NCBI GenBank assembly: GCA_032622095.1
Contig: CP136061.1
Coordinates: 258,448,077-258,512,076 of the forward strand
Direction: 5' to 3'
Origin: Siphonodentalium dalli
Lineage: Eukaryota > Mollusca > Scaphopoda > Gadilida > Siphonodentaliidae
DNA: 64,000 nucleotides
Shown here: positions 12,020 to 24,531 of the stretch, piece after piece
Numbering within the stretch: position 1 is the stretch's first letter
Layout of the letters: each line of letters starts with the position of its first letter
Notes under the pieces: model-generated
Told to the model about the DNA's origin: nothing
Seen by the model: the letters and a program-made list of their open reading frames with translations, nothing else
Databases searched by the model: none
Made by a program: the position numbers and the translations under genes

Positions 12020-12850
12020 TACTTGGCTAGTTGTGGCTAGATGGCTTCCTTTGGGTGGTGTCTGCCTTGAAATTTACAACTGCAACGTCCCCCTCTTCGA
12101 ACCACACCAAACTCACACCTTTGCGTACTTCCACATTTGCACCCGTCACAAACCTGGATGGTAGGCTATTTTAATTATATCAGTAGTACTAGCCAGGAGG
12201 GTAAAAGATTGGTTCGGCCCAGTATGAGAACAATTTTAGATCTGAACATGGAACGTACACAATCGTAACGTCTAGTACTGTTGTCTAGGAAATTCACACC
12301 CCGATTTGTTTTCTTAAATTAAAGGTCCCGGGATTAAACGAGAACATTTTGAAATCTGAAAAATGAAAATTATAAATTACTAGCATCTAGATTGGCCTCA
12401 AGCTTTTGAATTATTGGAGATTTCCAACCTGACAACCCAACTAAGGTTGGAAGATTTCCAACTGATGGCCATTTCAGCAGGGTTGGCGCCAGGATTTCAC
12501 AGACGTAGGGGCTACGATTACCCGACAGGGGGCTATAGCTATACCGGACTAATCATTTGAGGAATTAGTGCGGGGTATGATATTTTATCAATAGCAGCAC
12601 ATCTTTCAACTTTTGATCTGAAATGGCCATACTTTGCAAGTTTCCCAACCTTATTGGGTGTCCGGTTGGAAATTTACAATAGTTGGAAAGTTTGATATAC
12701 CAAAGTACCAACCTATAAGGGGATGGCGGAAAATGGAATTTCGCGAACATGGGATATTGATCTGGTTCAAGTGAGTGGGGGTGGTACAATGGGAAATTCC
12801 AAGGAGGACACCCCCTCCAATGGAAACCATCTAACCACAACCCCGGTCAT
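12020..12850. mobile_element. Fold-back element in lectin 1 intron
   Basis: The segment from 12030 (GTTGTGGCTAGATGG) is the diverged reverse complement of the segment ending at 12850 (CCATCTAACCACAAC). The middle contains further inverted blocks with TTGGAA/TTCCAA runs. A 158-codon frame at 11688-12164 overlaps the left arm, has no domain and is judged fortuitous. Confidence 0.6.
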
Positions 12851-12959
12851 ACGCAGAAAGGAAGCACAAAATGAAACAGAGGTAACTAATTGACATACTT
12901 CAACTATTTTAGTGTATCAAGGTCCTATCTGTCATTTACGGATTTATTTTCTTTGGCAG

Positions 12960-13166
12960 TCCTGGAATGTTCGAACTACGCCGACTATTCACATCACACA
13001 CTGAATGGCACGGACTACTGTCTCAGATTCAGCTACATAGAACTGTGTGTAGAGGATGCCATTAATAACTGCTCTTTAGAAGGCTCTCATTTGATCACAA
13101 TTGAAAGCAGGCCGATGCTAGATGAGCTACAAGCATTGCTTCTTACAATTGGATTCGGAATGTCAG
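12960..13166 (+). CDS. PAN-CTLD lectin (gene 1), exon 2: N-terminal half of C-type lectin domain
   Basis: A 207-nt exon entered from TTTATTTTCTTTGGCAG and left at CAG|GTAATG, phase 1 on both sides, encoding residues ~86-155. It gives the first half of a CTLD: an early LEC cysteine, the YC of the first strand, and the CSLEGSHLITIES block after helix 1, where CTLDs commonly have an A-x-L-x-x-I-x-S motif. Two N-glycosylation sequons (NGT, NCS) are visible. The homologous exon of gene 2 (33349) has CSAEGSHLITIES. A symmetric 1-1 exon can be gained or lost without a frame change. Confidence 0.82.
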
Positions 13167-14040
13167 GTAATGTAGATTCTTGTTTCGTGAGGTTTCTCGT
13201 GATTGATGTCGAACCGCTATTTACAATAAAGTTACAATATGGTTAAAATTGACTAACTCTGTCAATTATGGTAATTGCCGAACGTAGATAATTAAAGCTG
13301 CAGATAGTGTTTGGAACTTGGATTCTGCAAAACATATATTTACACAGTATCGACCACTTTAGTCTAATAACGGACATTTACATGCAAACTTTTTCAGAAG
13401 ACTAAAATGTTATGAATGTCTTTTTTTTAAATCACAATTGATTTATCTAAACTCATGTGCGGAAACAATCGTGTCCATGTAGTGCCCATCATTTCATGCG
13501 ACTATTTCGCGGGATTATATATATGACGTATTTGGTATATAATATCATGTTGTGCATTGACAAAAAATGGTTTACAGATGCCGTTAATTTCCAGTGTCAA
13601 TAATACGCGATCGTTCTCCTCCACAATAATGGAACAACCTCGTTCTCCTCCACACACCTTGTATCGCATGTGGAAAATATCGCTCACCAATGGGGGTTTC
13701 CACACTTATTCGCTTGTGGGAGCTTACGTTTGCTAAGGAACGCATAAACCGTTTAATTTGTTTTACAGCGCCTACATATATATGTTATACTACAATCGAG
13801 ATATAGTGAAACATATTGTTGGAATCATGGATGAATTTCCAACATCAAAGAACAAATGGTAATTTCCGTACATTATGAATTGACAACAGAAAGTTGTTTG
13901 AAAATAGGCAATCTAACATTGAAAGAATGAGCGGATATAAACTTAGGATAAAAACAAAATTCAATGTACAAAGCGACAGTTGCAGACTAAACATATCTGC
14001 TGATCATTTGGTTGGTAACCATTGCCCAATATAAGCTACC
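13167..14040. other. Lectin 1 intron 2, unassigned part
   Basis: AT-rich intron. No repeat or RNA gene was recognised before the 10-bp microsatellite. Confidence 0.4.
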
Positions 14041-14120
14041 ACCAGGAGTAGTGTAGAGTAGTGTAGAGTAGTGTAGAGTAGTGTAGAGTAGTGTAGAGTA
14101 GTGTAGAGTAGTGTGTCGTG
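14041..14120. repeat. 10-bp tandem repeat (GTAGTGTAGA)n
   Basis: About seven perfect copies of a 10-bp unit followed by decayed copies. Confidence 0.95.
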
Positions 14121-14373
14121 TAGTGTACGTGTAGCACCTCCTTCAAACACTCGACGAAGCCTGTCCTTAACACGTAATGTAGTGTTCTATTCTGAGCCTA
14201 GAAATTATAGTTACTATATATTGCAACCTTCCTCTAGCTGAATATTTTTCGCTTATGGTACATTTATTACCACAATTGTGATCAAATCCAAAATAGCTCA
14301 TGCAAACTTTCTACAACACGCGCTTACAGATAGACCAATCACTTAGTATGCGCTCCATAGTAGACACTGTTTA

Positions 14374-14825
14374 CACAATGGCTGCGGACTCACGTGCCAC
14401 AGTAGCGATGACATAGTAGATGTGACAATTTATTATGGTGGAGTAAGGTGACAATTGGTCGTCATAATTCTGTGCCATATCTAGCCATGTTGCCCTCAGA
14501 ATTGCGTTTGACCGTGGCAATCCCTCATTCAGTCCGTTAACATTATAATTGGGGCCGATGAAACTGTCTCGGAACTGTTGGAGGAAATATAGCTGAGAGA
14601 AAGTATCTGGAATAAACAAAGCGAACTATATGTACAAGGACCAAAACAAGAAAAAGGCTGATTATAACGAACTTTGGCAGACTCATTGTGTGAATATGCA
14701 GCGAGCGACATGGCTAGCTATGGCATATTAATTATGACGACAAATTGTTATCAAACTCCACCATAATACATTGTCACACATACTATGCCATCGATACTGT
14801 GGTACGTGTGTCTGCAGCCAATCTA
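14374..14825. mobile_element. Fold-back element whose arms belong to the 76-bp satellite family
   Basis: The left arm from 14379 (GGCTGCGGACTCACGTGCCA) and the right arm ending near 14822 are reverse complements over ~125 bp, including TTATTATGGTGGAGT and GTCGTCATAATT. The same sequence occurs as a tandem array at 37845-38223 and as single pieces at 33814 and 37451. No coding capacity. Confidence 0.75.
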
Positions 14826-15052
14826 ATTTTTCATGTACGTGTTGATCATATTTAATTGTTTTATATACTGTGTATGTTATTTCGCATGAACCTAATTCGA
14901 TCACATTGAGTTCATTAACGAATCGTTCACTGAGATTAAAATAATGCAATCCAAATATTTCTCACTGTTAGAGCACCCAAATGTCAATACAATTTATACC
15001 AGCTTGGGCAATTTACTATGTGTATGTTCCCTATGTTTACTGTCCTTTTCAG

Positions 15053-15261
15053 ATCGATTGTGGATTGACGGATACAACATGAATGGCTACAAGGCGAAGC
15101 TGACTTGGGACGGACATGATCTACCATTCGTGGACTGGTATCCGGGCGAGCCTCATAACCAAAGCTGCATGACCATGATGTACAACAGCGCGAACTCTAA
15201 GTATTACATCGCCGACAAATATTGTGATGGCAGCGAGCTAAAATTTGTTTGTCAGAAATAG
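15053..15261 (+). CDS. PAN-CTLD lectin (gene 1), exon 3: C-terminal half of C-type lectin domain and stop
   Basis: Entered from CTGTCCTTTTCAG in phase 1 and ending in TAG, giving residues 155-223. It carries the CTLD second half: LWIDGY (WIGL-like strand), a W-DG turn, FVDWYPGEPHN in the long loop, and the two closing cysteines in DKYC and FVCQK. The loop motif is EPH where mannose- or galactose-type lectins have EPN or QPD, and the WND strand reads IADKYC, so canonical calcium-dependent sugar binding is doubtful. A sequon (NQS) lies beside the motif. The three exons total 672 nt, an exact 224 codons, which supports the model. Confidence 0.85.
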
Positions 15262-15422
15262 ATTCAGCAGGATTCTTTGGTCATATCATGTGAGGGTGTC
15301 ACATGATAACTCCGAGTTGCTGACATGACAGATTGGTTGACATTGTAAGCACCCCAGCGCATACAAGCTGCTCGTGATCTCTAGGCCTCAATTTCGTTAA
15401 GTTTCGAAGATCAAAATAAGTC

Positions 15423-15428
15423 AATAAA
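15423..15428 (+). other. Candidate polyadenylation signal of lectin 1
   Basis: AATAAA about 160 bp after the stop codon, in AT-rich sequence on the coding strand. Position is plausible; cleavage is not shown. Confidence 0.45.
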
Positions 15429-15746
15429 TGAATTCGTCAATTCTAATATGCCCACTTCATTTCCTCTGGAAATACTAAAGTCGTGTACGCATCGAAACAT
15501 TTGAGTCACATGATGTGAACTGATCAACCAGGGTACGTCATATGTCATGGTGACTGCTTCATCGAGAACACAACAAACGCTAACCAGCACAAAGCAATTG
15601 TTTTCTCTGAACAATAGCGCTGCGGGTAATTAAACGGAAGTAATTAGTTGTACGCTTTTCATAGTACTATGATTCGAGGACAACATCCGGTCAACTGAAA
15701 ACGATTTTAGGAAGTTATAGCTGAGAAAGTCTCCCTTCGGGATCCT

Positions 15747-16134
15747 TTATCCCTTTACCCAACAGAACGCCCAGAAACGCCCAAATGAAGCTTCAACAGC
15801 CTAATTTATCTTGGGTCTGTCTTAATAAAACCATACAAATATGGATATCATTGGTACCGGCTCATTGACCACATTGTGATAGTTACAGTTATGCCCTGTG
15901 CCAATGCATTCTCCTATTTATGCGAGTCGACCATAGGTCGCCTCGCATATATAAGAGAATGCATTGGCCTAAAATAAATTCTGTTCTTAACACTTTTTAC
16001 CATTTTTTCTTACATTCTTTAACAATTTTATAATTTTTAATGTGATAAGCCAATGTATTCTCTTATATATGCGAGGCGACATATGGTCGACTCGCATATA
16101 TAAGATAATGCATTGGCACAGGGTAAAGGGTTAA
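15747..16134 (-). mobile_element. piggyBac-like MITE P2
   Basis: Left end TTATCCCTTTACCCAACA (TTAA mutated) with the long ~145-bp subterminal arm. Two CCAATGCATTC hairpins flank an AT-rich spacer. The right end is short and closes ...AAAGGGTTAA. No transposase. Confidence 0.85.
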
Positions 16135-16489
16135 AGGGTTAATCAGCGACGGAGGGGCCTGTGGTCCCCTTGTGCGTTAGTGGTCTGCAATCCCTTTGAG
16201 CGCTTCGTGTACGTTTGGATTTTAACACAGTCTTTATTCAGCAACGGCCAATATGTGCGGTTCGCGCACATTTGTATCGTTTAAACATTTTGATTGAAAA
16301 ACAAACATTCAGATTGAACTCCTCAATTTAATAATACGATGTTTTTTTTTAAATTTATTTTAAAACTAACATCCGGCAGTATCTTCCGAGTAACCGGTTG
16401 AAATTTGTACAGGGGACTGGGGGAAAAATTGCGAACAGACATAATCCACTCTTTTATATACATGTATGTAGATAACAAAAAAGGCAGCT

Positions 16490-16741
16490 TTAACCCTTTT
16501 CCCAACAGAACGGCCCTGTGCCAATGCATTCTCTTATATATGCGAGGCGAACTATGGTCGACTCGCATATATAAGAGAATTCATTGGCACAGGGCATAAC
16601 TGTAACTATCACAATGTGGTCAATGAGCCGGTTCCAATGATATCCATATTTGTATGGTTTTATTGAGACAGACCCAAGATAATTTAGGCTGTTGCAGCTT
16701 TATTTGGCCGTTTTTGGCCGGTTTGTTGGGTAAAGGGTTAA
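16490..16741 (+). mobile_element. piggyBac-like MITE P3, single-hairpin form
   Basis: TTAA-CCCTTTTCCCAACA at the left and TGTTGGGTAAAGGG-TTAA at the right. It has a short left arm, one hairpin and a long right arm. The spacer and second hairpin are absent, probably by recombination between the two hairpins. Confidence 0.85.
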
Positions 16742-16978
16742 ACAATTATGCACCAATTTTGATAGCTGAAGTGAAGGTATAACAACGTTCATGTTCACTG
16801 TGAATTTATGCGGATGAATAGATGTTTGAAAATAAATTTTGTCATTATTTACCGCCGATAAGATGAAAGCAATTTCAGTGGTTATCTGTTGTTATGTTTC
16901 TTTATTCGTTATTCTTTAAAACGCGTACAAATAATTCACCCACCGCAAGTTTGTACTAGTACGTCAGTATATACTTAA

Positions 16979-17213
16979 GAAATAAATACACTGCGCATCG
17001 GTCTGTACAAGGGGGGGGTGGGGTAGTAAAACATTTGCAGGAATGTATGCCGGGGTGGTGGGTGGCCCGAGGGGGGAGGAGTTTTTTTTACACCCTAACA
17101 GGTCTGTATAGTATAATTTTACCACAAACAAACTGATTATATATAGGACGATACAATCAGTTTCTGTCGTAAAATTCGATTGTACACGCCGACGCGCAGT
17201 GTATTTATTTCTG
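16979..17213. repeat. ~30-bp inverted repeat enclosing a G-rich tract
   Basis: Arms AGAAATAAATACACTGCGC (16979) and GCGCAGTGTATTTATTTCT (ending 17213) are mirror images. Between them 17010-17085 is strongly G-rich on the + strand, with at least four G runs that could form a quadruplex. Confidence 0.65.
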
Positions 17214-18313
17214 TTGTGATTCGACTGTATGTTTTTGTCGAAATTTTAGAGACAGACGAGCAACCTGCTATATAATAGCCCAGTTTTATCGCTGCATGGT
17301 ATTATTTCCACCAAACAGTTCTACTCAAACACAACGTCACTGTTGAACGGCGACCCCATTCGTTGCCTCGCTGCATAGCAATATTTTGCAGATAAGAATT
17401 ATTTTTGTTCTATTTTAAATAACGCAATCGACGATGAGTGTAATTGAAAGATGTCCCATGTTAGTCAAAATTTCCAAATGCAATTAGCCGCTTAACGTAC
17501 ACTTATCATGTGAAAATAATTTTCAATCAATGAAAACCACCAATAACATCCCAAATAACAACACAAGTACGAATACGTTTGCAAATATTAAAAAAATATC
17601 TCGTTACTGTTCGCCATTAACCCACTCTGTACTAAATATACTCTCTCACTCAGTTATACAACAATATATACAAGGGATGGTATATTGCTCGTCTGGAGGT
17701 GTATTCTGGGAAAATAAGGAGACGATAGATAATACAATTGAATAATTTATTGGAAGGAAATAATCAGCTAATAAAGTATACTAATGTTTATCTGGATGTG
17801 TTTTCGGGAATAAGAGGACGTCAGAATAATAAAATTGCAGAAGGAGCCAAATTTATTGGAGGGAAATGTTCAGCTAATAAGTTCAACACACGACCTATGG
17901 TGAACTTATTATCTTAACAGCTCGTATGGAAACAACTCAACAATGAGTATTTAGTAATGTAAGGATTAATGGCCACTGAGACCACAAGGGTTGTTCCTCA
18001 TTTATGATATTTTGAGTATTTGTGTGTCTATAACACAGACTTAAAACCTGATACAAATGTATCTATTGTCGATATCCGACCACCAACATATCACATTAAT
18101 AAGAACGTAGGTTGAGCCCCGATAGTGTCTAGAGCAAATAGTCTTGTGTTGTCATCCTTATGTATTTTTTATTCAGAATCAATTGAGTCATACATGTACA
18201 CAAACATCAACCTACAACATTCATGTCTTATATCAATGTATTTTTTAATAAACTGCTTTGTGACAAACCTGCTTTGTCATTGATAGTAATTATAACTATG
18301 AAAGGAGATCCGT
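17214..18313. other. Unassigned stretch
   Basis: No exon or RNA gene recognised. Two related blocks near 17690-17760 and 17785-17880 (GTATTCTGGGAAAATAAGGA / GTTTTCGGGAATAAGAGGAC) indicate an old local duplication. Confidence 0.35.
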
Positions 18314-18698
18314 TTAACCCTTTACACAACAGAACGGCCCTGTGCCAATGCATTCTCTTATATATGCGAGTCGACCATAGGTCGCCTCGCAGATATAAGA
18401 TAATGCATTGGCTTAACACATATTAAAAATGATAAAATTGTCAAAGAATGTAGAAAAATATTATAAAAATAATTAGGCCAATGCATTCTTTTATATATGC
18501 GAGGCGACCTATGGTCGACTCGCATATATAAGAGAATGCATTGGCACAGGGCATAACTGTAGCCATCACAATGTGGTCAATGAACCGGTTCCAATGATAT
18601 CCATATTTGTATGGTGTTATTGAGACAGACCGAAGATATTTTAGGCTGTTGAAGCTTTATTTGGCCGTTGTTTGCCGTTTTGTTGGGTAAAGGGTTAA
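18314..18698 (+). mobile_element. piggyBac-like MITE P4
   Basis: Intact TTAA on both sides. Left end CCCTTTACACAACAG, two hairpins around an AT-rich spacer, long right arm ending TTGTTGGGTAAAGGG. Confidence 0.88.
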
Positions 18699-19109
18699 TG
18701 TGGGCAGTGGGTACAGCAACAAAATCGACCAGGGCAATGGGGAAGTGTTTTCAAATTGTTTTTCAAAAGTTCTCTCTGTTGACTATTGTTTGGATCCAGC
18801 TACCCAGTATTCCCAGAAGACTCCCTATATCTGATTTAAAATCGGCTCTCAACATTACCGCACCAAACAGACCATTTATTTAGTATGTATCTATATATGA
18901 ATATACATCAATTCCATCTGAGTCCCTACAGCAGTGGAATTTGTTATCAAGAATGAAAGATTCAGCTGACTATTAGAAACACAATTTCTATACTTTGATA
19001 GCGTATACAATTCTTAAACTTTTACTGCTTGTGAATGCTTTATTTACTAAATCATGAATTAACATGAAATTAGAGATGAATTTGAACATATATACACTAT
19101 TTACAACAT

Positions 19110-19267
19110 AGTCATGCAGTCATCATCATCGTCGCATCATCATCATCACCATCATCATCATTATCATCACCAATATCATGCAATCATCATAATCGTCAAC
19201 TACTCGTCATTTCATCATCGTCATTCATCACCATCGTCCTCATCCTCATCGTCACCATCATCATTGC
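19110..19267. repeat. Degenerate (CAT)n microsatellite
   Basis: About 150 bp of CAT/CATCGT/CATCAC trinucleotides with interruptions. Confidence 0.9.
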
Positions 19268-20284
19268 ATGTGCGTTCCAAGAAGTAAATCAAACGTTTAA
19301 TCGTTCACGAGTACAGCGTATAACAGTTAGCAACCGTTCTACCATTGTATTGTTCGGTGATTGGTTTATTGTTGTATGATAAACCACAATAGAGATGCGA
19401 GTATAATTAATTATTGACTAACTGCTTTTCTATCGATATCAAAAGTCGTTCAAACCGCGAGTGTCGAAACATAATAATTAACGTTGCAGAAAATGATACT
19501 ATCAGGGTTAGCATTTAGCAAATGCTAATATAATTTGGCACAAAATATTTTCATTTGGCAAATTATTTGGCAAAAGTAAATGTCGGTCCAGCGCGGACCC
19601 TGGTATAACTTCATGCAATAATACCTGACGATCATCAGAGGTAACTTTTTGTTCTCGACTCAAATTATTCCATAGTTGTCTTCATTTAGAAAGCTAATGA
19701 CCAACGAAAAGTTTTCTGCGTTTGAGAATATCATTTCATGCCTGTTTATTAATGACAAATTGGACTGAACTAAATTGTGGTGCACATATCCAGTTACATA
19801 GAACATGTGTGTGTACCAGAGCTCATACTACATGATCCCAGCTCTGAAAACTTGGGTATCTTGTAAAACGCAAAATTCTGGAAATCCGATATTAGCACAT
19901 GCACGCCCAATCATGGAATATGCGAGTAATGTATGTGTAGGCGCAAACGAGAAGTTACAAAAACTTATCATGTAGATTATGCTTGCCGCAAGCATAATAA
20001 GTGGCTGTATGAGATATGTACACCACAAACAACTACTAACCGATTAAATGTGTTAGGTAACACTCAAAAATAAGACTATTAAAGTGACAATTACTTTTCG
20101 GTCACATTTTCACCATAAAGTGCACAAATATTGAGTTGCTTATTTCCACAAAAATGTCCAGATATCAGCGACCACGATACTAGATTTGCGCCAAGCTCTT
20201 GTGCATATAATTTTACATGCGATAGGATCTACTTTTGATGATTACGCACAGTCACTAATTAAGTTTCAACTCTACGAACTAAGA
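19268..20284. other. Unassigned stretch
   Basis: No coding or RNA feature recognised. 19510-19600 has TTTGGCAAA/TTTGCC-like runs recalling the interior of the element at 54054. Confidence 0.35.
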
Positions 20285-20712
20285 ACTGTTAATATCATAT
20301 ATGTTGTGTGGGACAGGTATTTTGAAGGCAACACAACAAGGCAGCACTCATGAGAATCGTGGTACAGGTCTTAGACGAAAAAATGGTGGCCAAACTAAGA
20401 TTCCGAACAAATGGAACGACTTCCTCGGCGATTCTGACAAAAAGCTTGAACTATGTGAATTCCTGATAAATAATGCGTCATAACATGTTATAGGTGACGA
20501 TAAAGTGATAAACATGACAGAAGCTTCGTCAACTCGCAAAATAGCAAAATCTTCCGAGTACATCTTGAGAAACTCTTGTCAGGAGGAAGCTGATATTAGA
20601 ACTGTGCTGCACATCATGCATGCGCTTTCTTGTGGGCTGACGACAATCCATGTTCGGACTATTGACACAGCTGTCTATGTAATTCTCCTCTGTCAGTTTT
20701 CAGAAAAATATT
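20285..20712 (+). pseudogene. Decayed fragment of a conserved invertebrate multicopy protein family
   Basis: Two adjacent open segments in one frame, split by TAA at 20481, give GTGLRRKNGGQTKIPNKWND, DSDKKLELCEFL and, further on, EEADIRTVLHIMHAL with HVRTIDTAVYVILL. The EEADxR...H.LHAL...VRTxDTDVxVxL order is one I associate with multicopy, uncharacterised proteins of molluscs and cnidarians, probably mobile-element derived (from memory; family name not certain). A frameshift near 20335 separates an upstream VWDRYFEGN block in another frame. With at least one frameshift and one stop it is not functional. Confidence 0.5.
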
Positions 20713-20902
20713 AACAGACATATGTTAAAATTCTGTAACAGAACTAGGCTTTTGTTTATGTAAAACAGTGTAGGTCTTGATGGTAACATGCTACTTATAC
20801 AGGATGATTATGGTTGCTATATGAACAAAACTATATATTTTAATATTCTATCTGTTTATGGCTGTTGAACACATATGATTATTTTGAGAATGTATGCTGA
20901 CC

Positions 20903-21080
20903 AGGGGCCTGTTTCATGAAGCAAGGTCATAAGATTATCTTAAGATGGACTTAATCTAAGATCTAAGGTGGATCTTATGATGTAACTTTTCCGTTTCAAG
21001 AACGCGTTTCACAAAACAAGATTAAGTCCTACTTAAGTAGTAAGTTAAGTTCCCGCCCATTTAGACTGGTTATCGACAAT
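20903..21080. mobile_element. Possible DNA-transposon end fragment
   Basis: CAGGGGCCTGTTTCATGAAG followed by TAAG/CTTA-rich sequence, a style seen at ends of non-autonomous DNA transposons in invertebrates. The partner end was not located. Confidence 0.3.
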
Positions 21081-21392
21081 TTTCTACAGTCCGGAACAAA
21101 AAAAAATGTGGGCTTGTGCAATCTTTATGTACGGCATTGAGAGGTTATCGAGAAAGAGCCGAGTCCGAGTTGACATTATTGTGTGACAGGGATGCTGGAT
21201 AGCGGCTGGGGTGGGCGAATCAGCGCACGTATCTTAGTGTCTAGTCCGTGGCCTTATATTCGCATATATATCTTAGACTTGTATGAGTTCCACGATGTGA
21301 ATTCGAACATGAGTACATCGCAGGCTCTTAAAATGACGAGCTTTGCGTTTACTGACGAGTGGCGGTGTCAGAAATAACAGGGGGCATGTGAA

Positions 21393-21791
21393 ATTGGACC
21401 CGATTTGACCTTGAATTGACCATTTTGAAGGTCAATGCCCGGTCGGGGTAACGATTTGACCCGTCCAATACACTCCCCGGACAAAAGTACACCTAGGTAT
21501 AAAATGTCGTTGAAATCCGCCAGTTTTACCAGATTTTACCTTGAATTGACCATTTTGAAGGTCAAGGTAAGGTCGTGGTCACGATTTGATCCATTCAAAA
21601 CACTCCCCGAACAAAAGTAGCACTAGGTATCAAATTTCGTCGAAATCCGCCAGTTTTACCCGAATTGACATTTTTGAAGTGCAAGGTCAGGTCGGGGTCA
21701 AGACTTGACCCGTCCAAAACACTTCCCGGATAAAAGTTCACCTAGGTATCAAATTTCGTCGAAATCCGTCTGCCGTTTTCGAGTCTATAAA

Positions 21792-21854
<63 letters not shown>

Positions 21855-22455
21855 CACGAAGTCTCAAAATATATAGTAGACTAGCAGATTAGCCCGACAC
21901 TGGCGGAATTCGTCCCATGCCTATGATGCCTTTGTCAGAAACATGACTATATGAGCGTATATGAACAAGGACACGGGCGCATAAGAATTAGACCCGATTT
22001 GACCTTGAATTTAACAATTTTGAATGTCAAAGTCAGGTCGGGGTCACGATTTGACCCGTCCAATACACTCCCGGACAAAAGTACTCCTATGTATTAAATT
22101 TCGTCGAAATCCGCCAATTTTACCCGATTTTACCTTGAATTGACCATTTTGAAGGTCAAGGTCAGGTCATGGTAACGATTTGACTCATCCAAAACACTCC
22201 CCGGACAAAATTACCCCTAGCTATAAATTTCGTCGAAATCCGCCAGTCTTACCCGATTTGACATTGTATTGACCAATTTGAAGGTCAAGGTCAGGTCGGG
22301 GTCACGATTTGACCCTTCCATGACACTTCCACGGTAAAAATACCCATAGATAGCAAGTTTGGGCTCAATCGGTGGAGCCGTTTTCGAGTCTATAAAGGAT
22401 ATATATACACACATACATACACACACTTATACGAAGTCTCAAAATATATAGTAGA
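21393..22455. repeat. ~130-bp tandem repeat field with TA microsatellite, two blocks
   Basis: Units contain GACCTTGAATTGACCATTTT, GGTCAAGGTCAGGTCGGGGT and CAAATTTCGTCGAAATCCGC. One block runs 21393-21790 and a second 21990-22385. Each ends in GAGTCTATAAAGGATATATA, then a TA or TATACACA microsatellite (60 bp at 21791-21851), then CGAAGTCTCAAAATATATAG, so the field is two copies of one composite element. Confidence 0.85.
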
Positions 22456-24531
22456 AAACACATTATGATGCAAGTGACACAGTGCGTGGACAAAATTAAA
22501 AAAGACTTGCATATGAATCACGATTAATGGGATAGAATAATAATGACACGTGTTGTCGATTTCATCATGTCTACTACACAGTTAAAAGTCATAAATTATA
22601 TGTTTATGTGCATGTGTGAGAACTGTGGGTCCTAACACAAACAATGACTTTGTTGTATTATTATATGGTGATAAAGTTTACTATATTTCTCTCATTTTGC
22701 GACAAATATACGTGCCGGACAACTGTCGATATTGGGGATTGTACAGCATTGTTTATATTGTGAGGAGAGGGTTCAAAATATCTTAGGCTGACATGGTGCG
22801 ACAAGATCGCGAATAGACAGGAAGTCGTGCATGGTGGTTTCGTGAATACCACTTATTGATACTAGCAAAGTTGAAGAACATAGTTGAGTGGATCGTTCCA
22901 TCATCCCTCATAATGTATCATGACTCCATCTGTTGTGAACAAACCATCGACTTAGCTTAATGGATCGTTCTATACTTGGGCTTTGAACCGTGGCGTCCCA
23001 TGTCGATCAACATTCTGGGCCGTGGTATTTTCCCGTAAATTAGATAGTGTCTATAGTCTGATGATATTGGTTATGTTCAAATGGTGACACAGATGAGAAA
23101 CTGTACAGGTTTGTGCCCCATGGGCCATTGATCATTATAAAATCGAGAAATTAGCCGAGGCAATTACCGGGAATAGACTGGAAATTACAATTATAGCTTA
23201 TAGCGTCGTAATTCAACGCCAGTGTTTGCATTCCCGGTGCAGTTAATATCCAAATGTGAAATTTGAGATATACCTGACCATCAGAGTGAACCAAATGTCT
23301 TATTTAAAGTTAGCAACGGTTGCTAATCAAATGCCACAATGGTGTACTATCATTCATTGGTTTTTTTGCCTTAATTTAGTCAGTGTCTAATCACATGGTG
23401 CTGGTTTAGTTCCAAGTTGGGCACATGTATGTCTAAAACTGTGCAGGCATGTTCTGCATAAGCCACTGATCATTATAGGATCGGGAGATTTTGCCACCCG
23501 GTTGCTCCTTAGTAACGGTTACTAAGCACATTCTCGGAATTTGCAGGAAAATGCACTTATAGTTGATATCTATTTTACTCACTAAGCACTACTTTAGAGG
23601 AAATTCGAATTTACTTGATTGTCACAGCTATACAGGAATCGTGAAGATTAATTGTGTTTATAATACCGATGGTGAATGATGGGTTTCAGTCGCTGTACTG
23701 AAGTTCGCCAAACATAACTGGCGTGGGAAGTGTCAAAGCAAAGCCTATACGGCAATAGTAAAGATCTCAGCTGCAATGCAATGTCCATTTGTCAGTAGCA
23801 CAAATCCTGCGAAAACACAGGATCTCCCAGTGTATGTGGGATAGTCTCCCGATGACAACGATGGAGTTAATGACTATGAACAACTAACATCTATACCTAT
23901 GTAGTTGTGACACTACATCCCGTTATGATCAACGATATGGCTTAAAAAACTAGTAAATGGACAACAAGAAGGACAAGTATCAAATAAAACAAATTTGTCA
24001 ATTACTGTATCTTGAGTCATAACTATATCATATGTTTCATCTATTAAATCACGGATAGTTACAATGGGTCAAACACGAGTGTTAATCTTCATATATCGTT
24101 GCCCACGATCGCCAATGAGTGATATTACAATCAACGTTTGAGCATTCTGCATAGGGTTCAGTGTTACATTTTGATCGCAACTGTAGCCAGCAAGAATCAT
24201 CTTATCACATCCAATTTTTTTTAAACTACGTCTGTGAGTCATACTTAGTATTTATGATGAACATCAGTAGGCGCATATCATCACACGCACAATGGCGCCA
24301 TTTGTCCAAAATACTAGAAACTCCATAGGGCTCAGTGTTAAATTTTAATCGCAACTGTAGCCAGGAAGAATGAACTGATCACATCGAAAGTGTATTGAAT
24401 TCAGATCAATGTCCACTGAGTCTAATCCATATCTAAACATGTGATATGAATACCACACCCAATATGCTATTAACATCTAATTATGTTATACACACGGTGG
24501 CAGTGACGTGGTACACTTGCCTCGTTAAGCT
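22456..24531. other. Region upstream of lectin 2, with local duplications
   Basis: No exon recognised. 23100-23200 and 23440-23550 are diverged copies of one block (CCACTGATCATTATAGGATC style). 24150-24210 and 24325-24385 share TTTTGATCGCAACTGTAGCC with one substitution. A lectin 2 promoter probably lies near the 3' end of this region, but no convincing TATA or initiator is seen. Confidence 0.4.

Noticed and set aside
11688-12164. 158-codon open frame on the + strand inside lectin 1 intron 2 region
   Set aside because: No domain, no signal peptide, no splice logic. Its last third lies in the arm of a fold-back element, and part of the start lies in a direct repeat flank.
21183-21377. 64-codon frame ending in TDEWRCQK, reminiscent of the lectin end FVCQK
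   Set aside because: The rest shows no CTLD strands, no acceptor in phase 1 and no other conserved cysteine. Judged coincidence.
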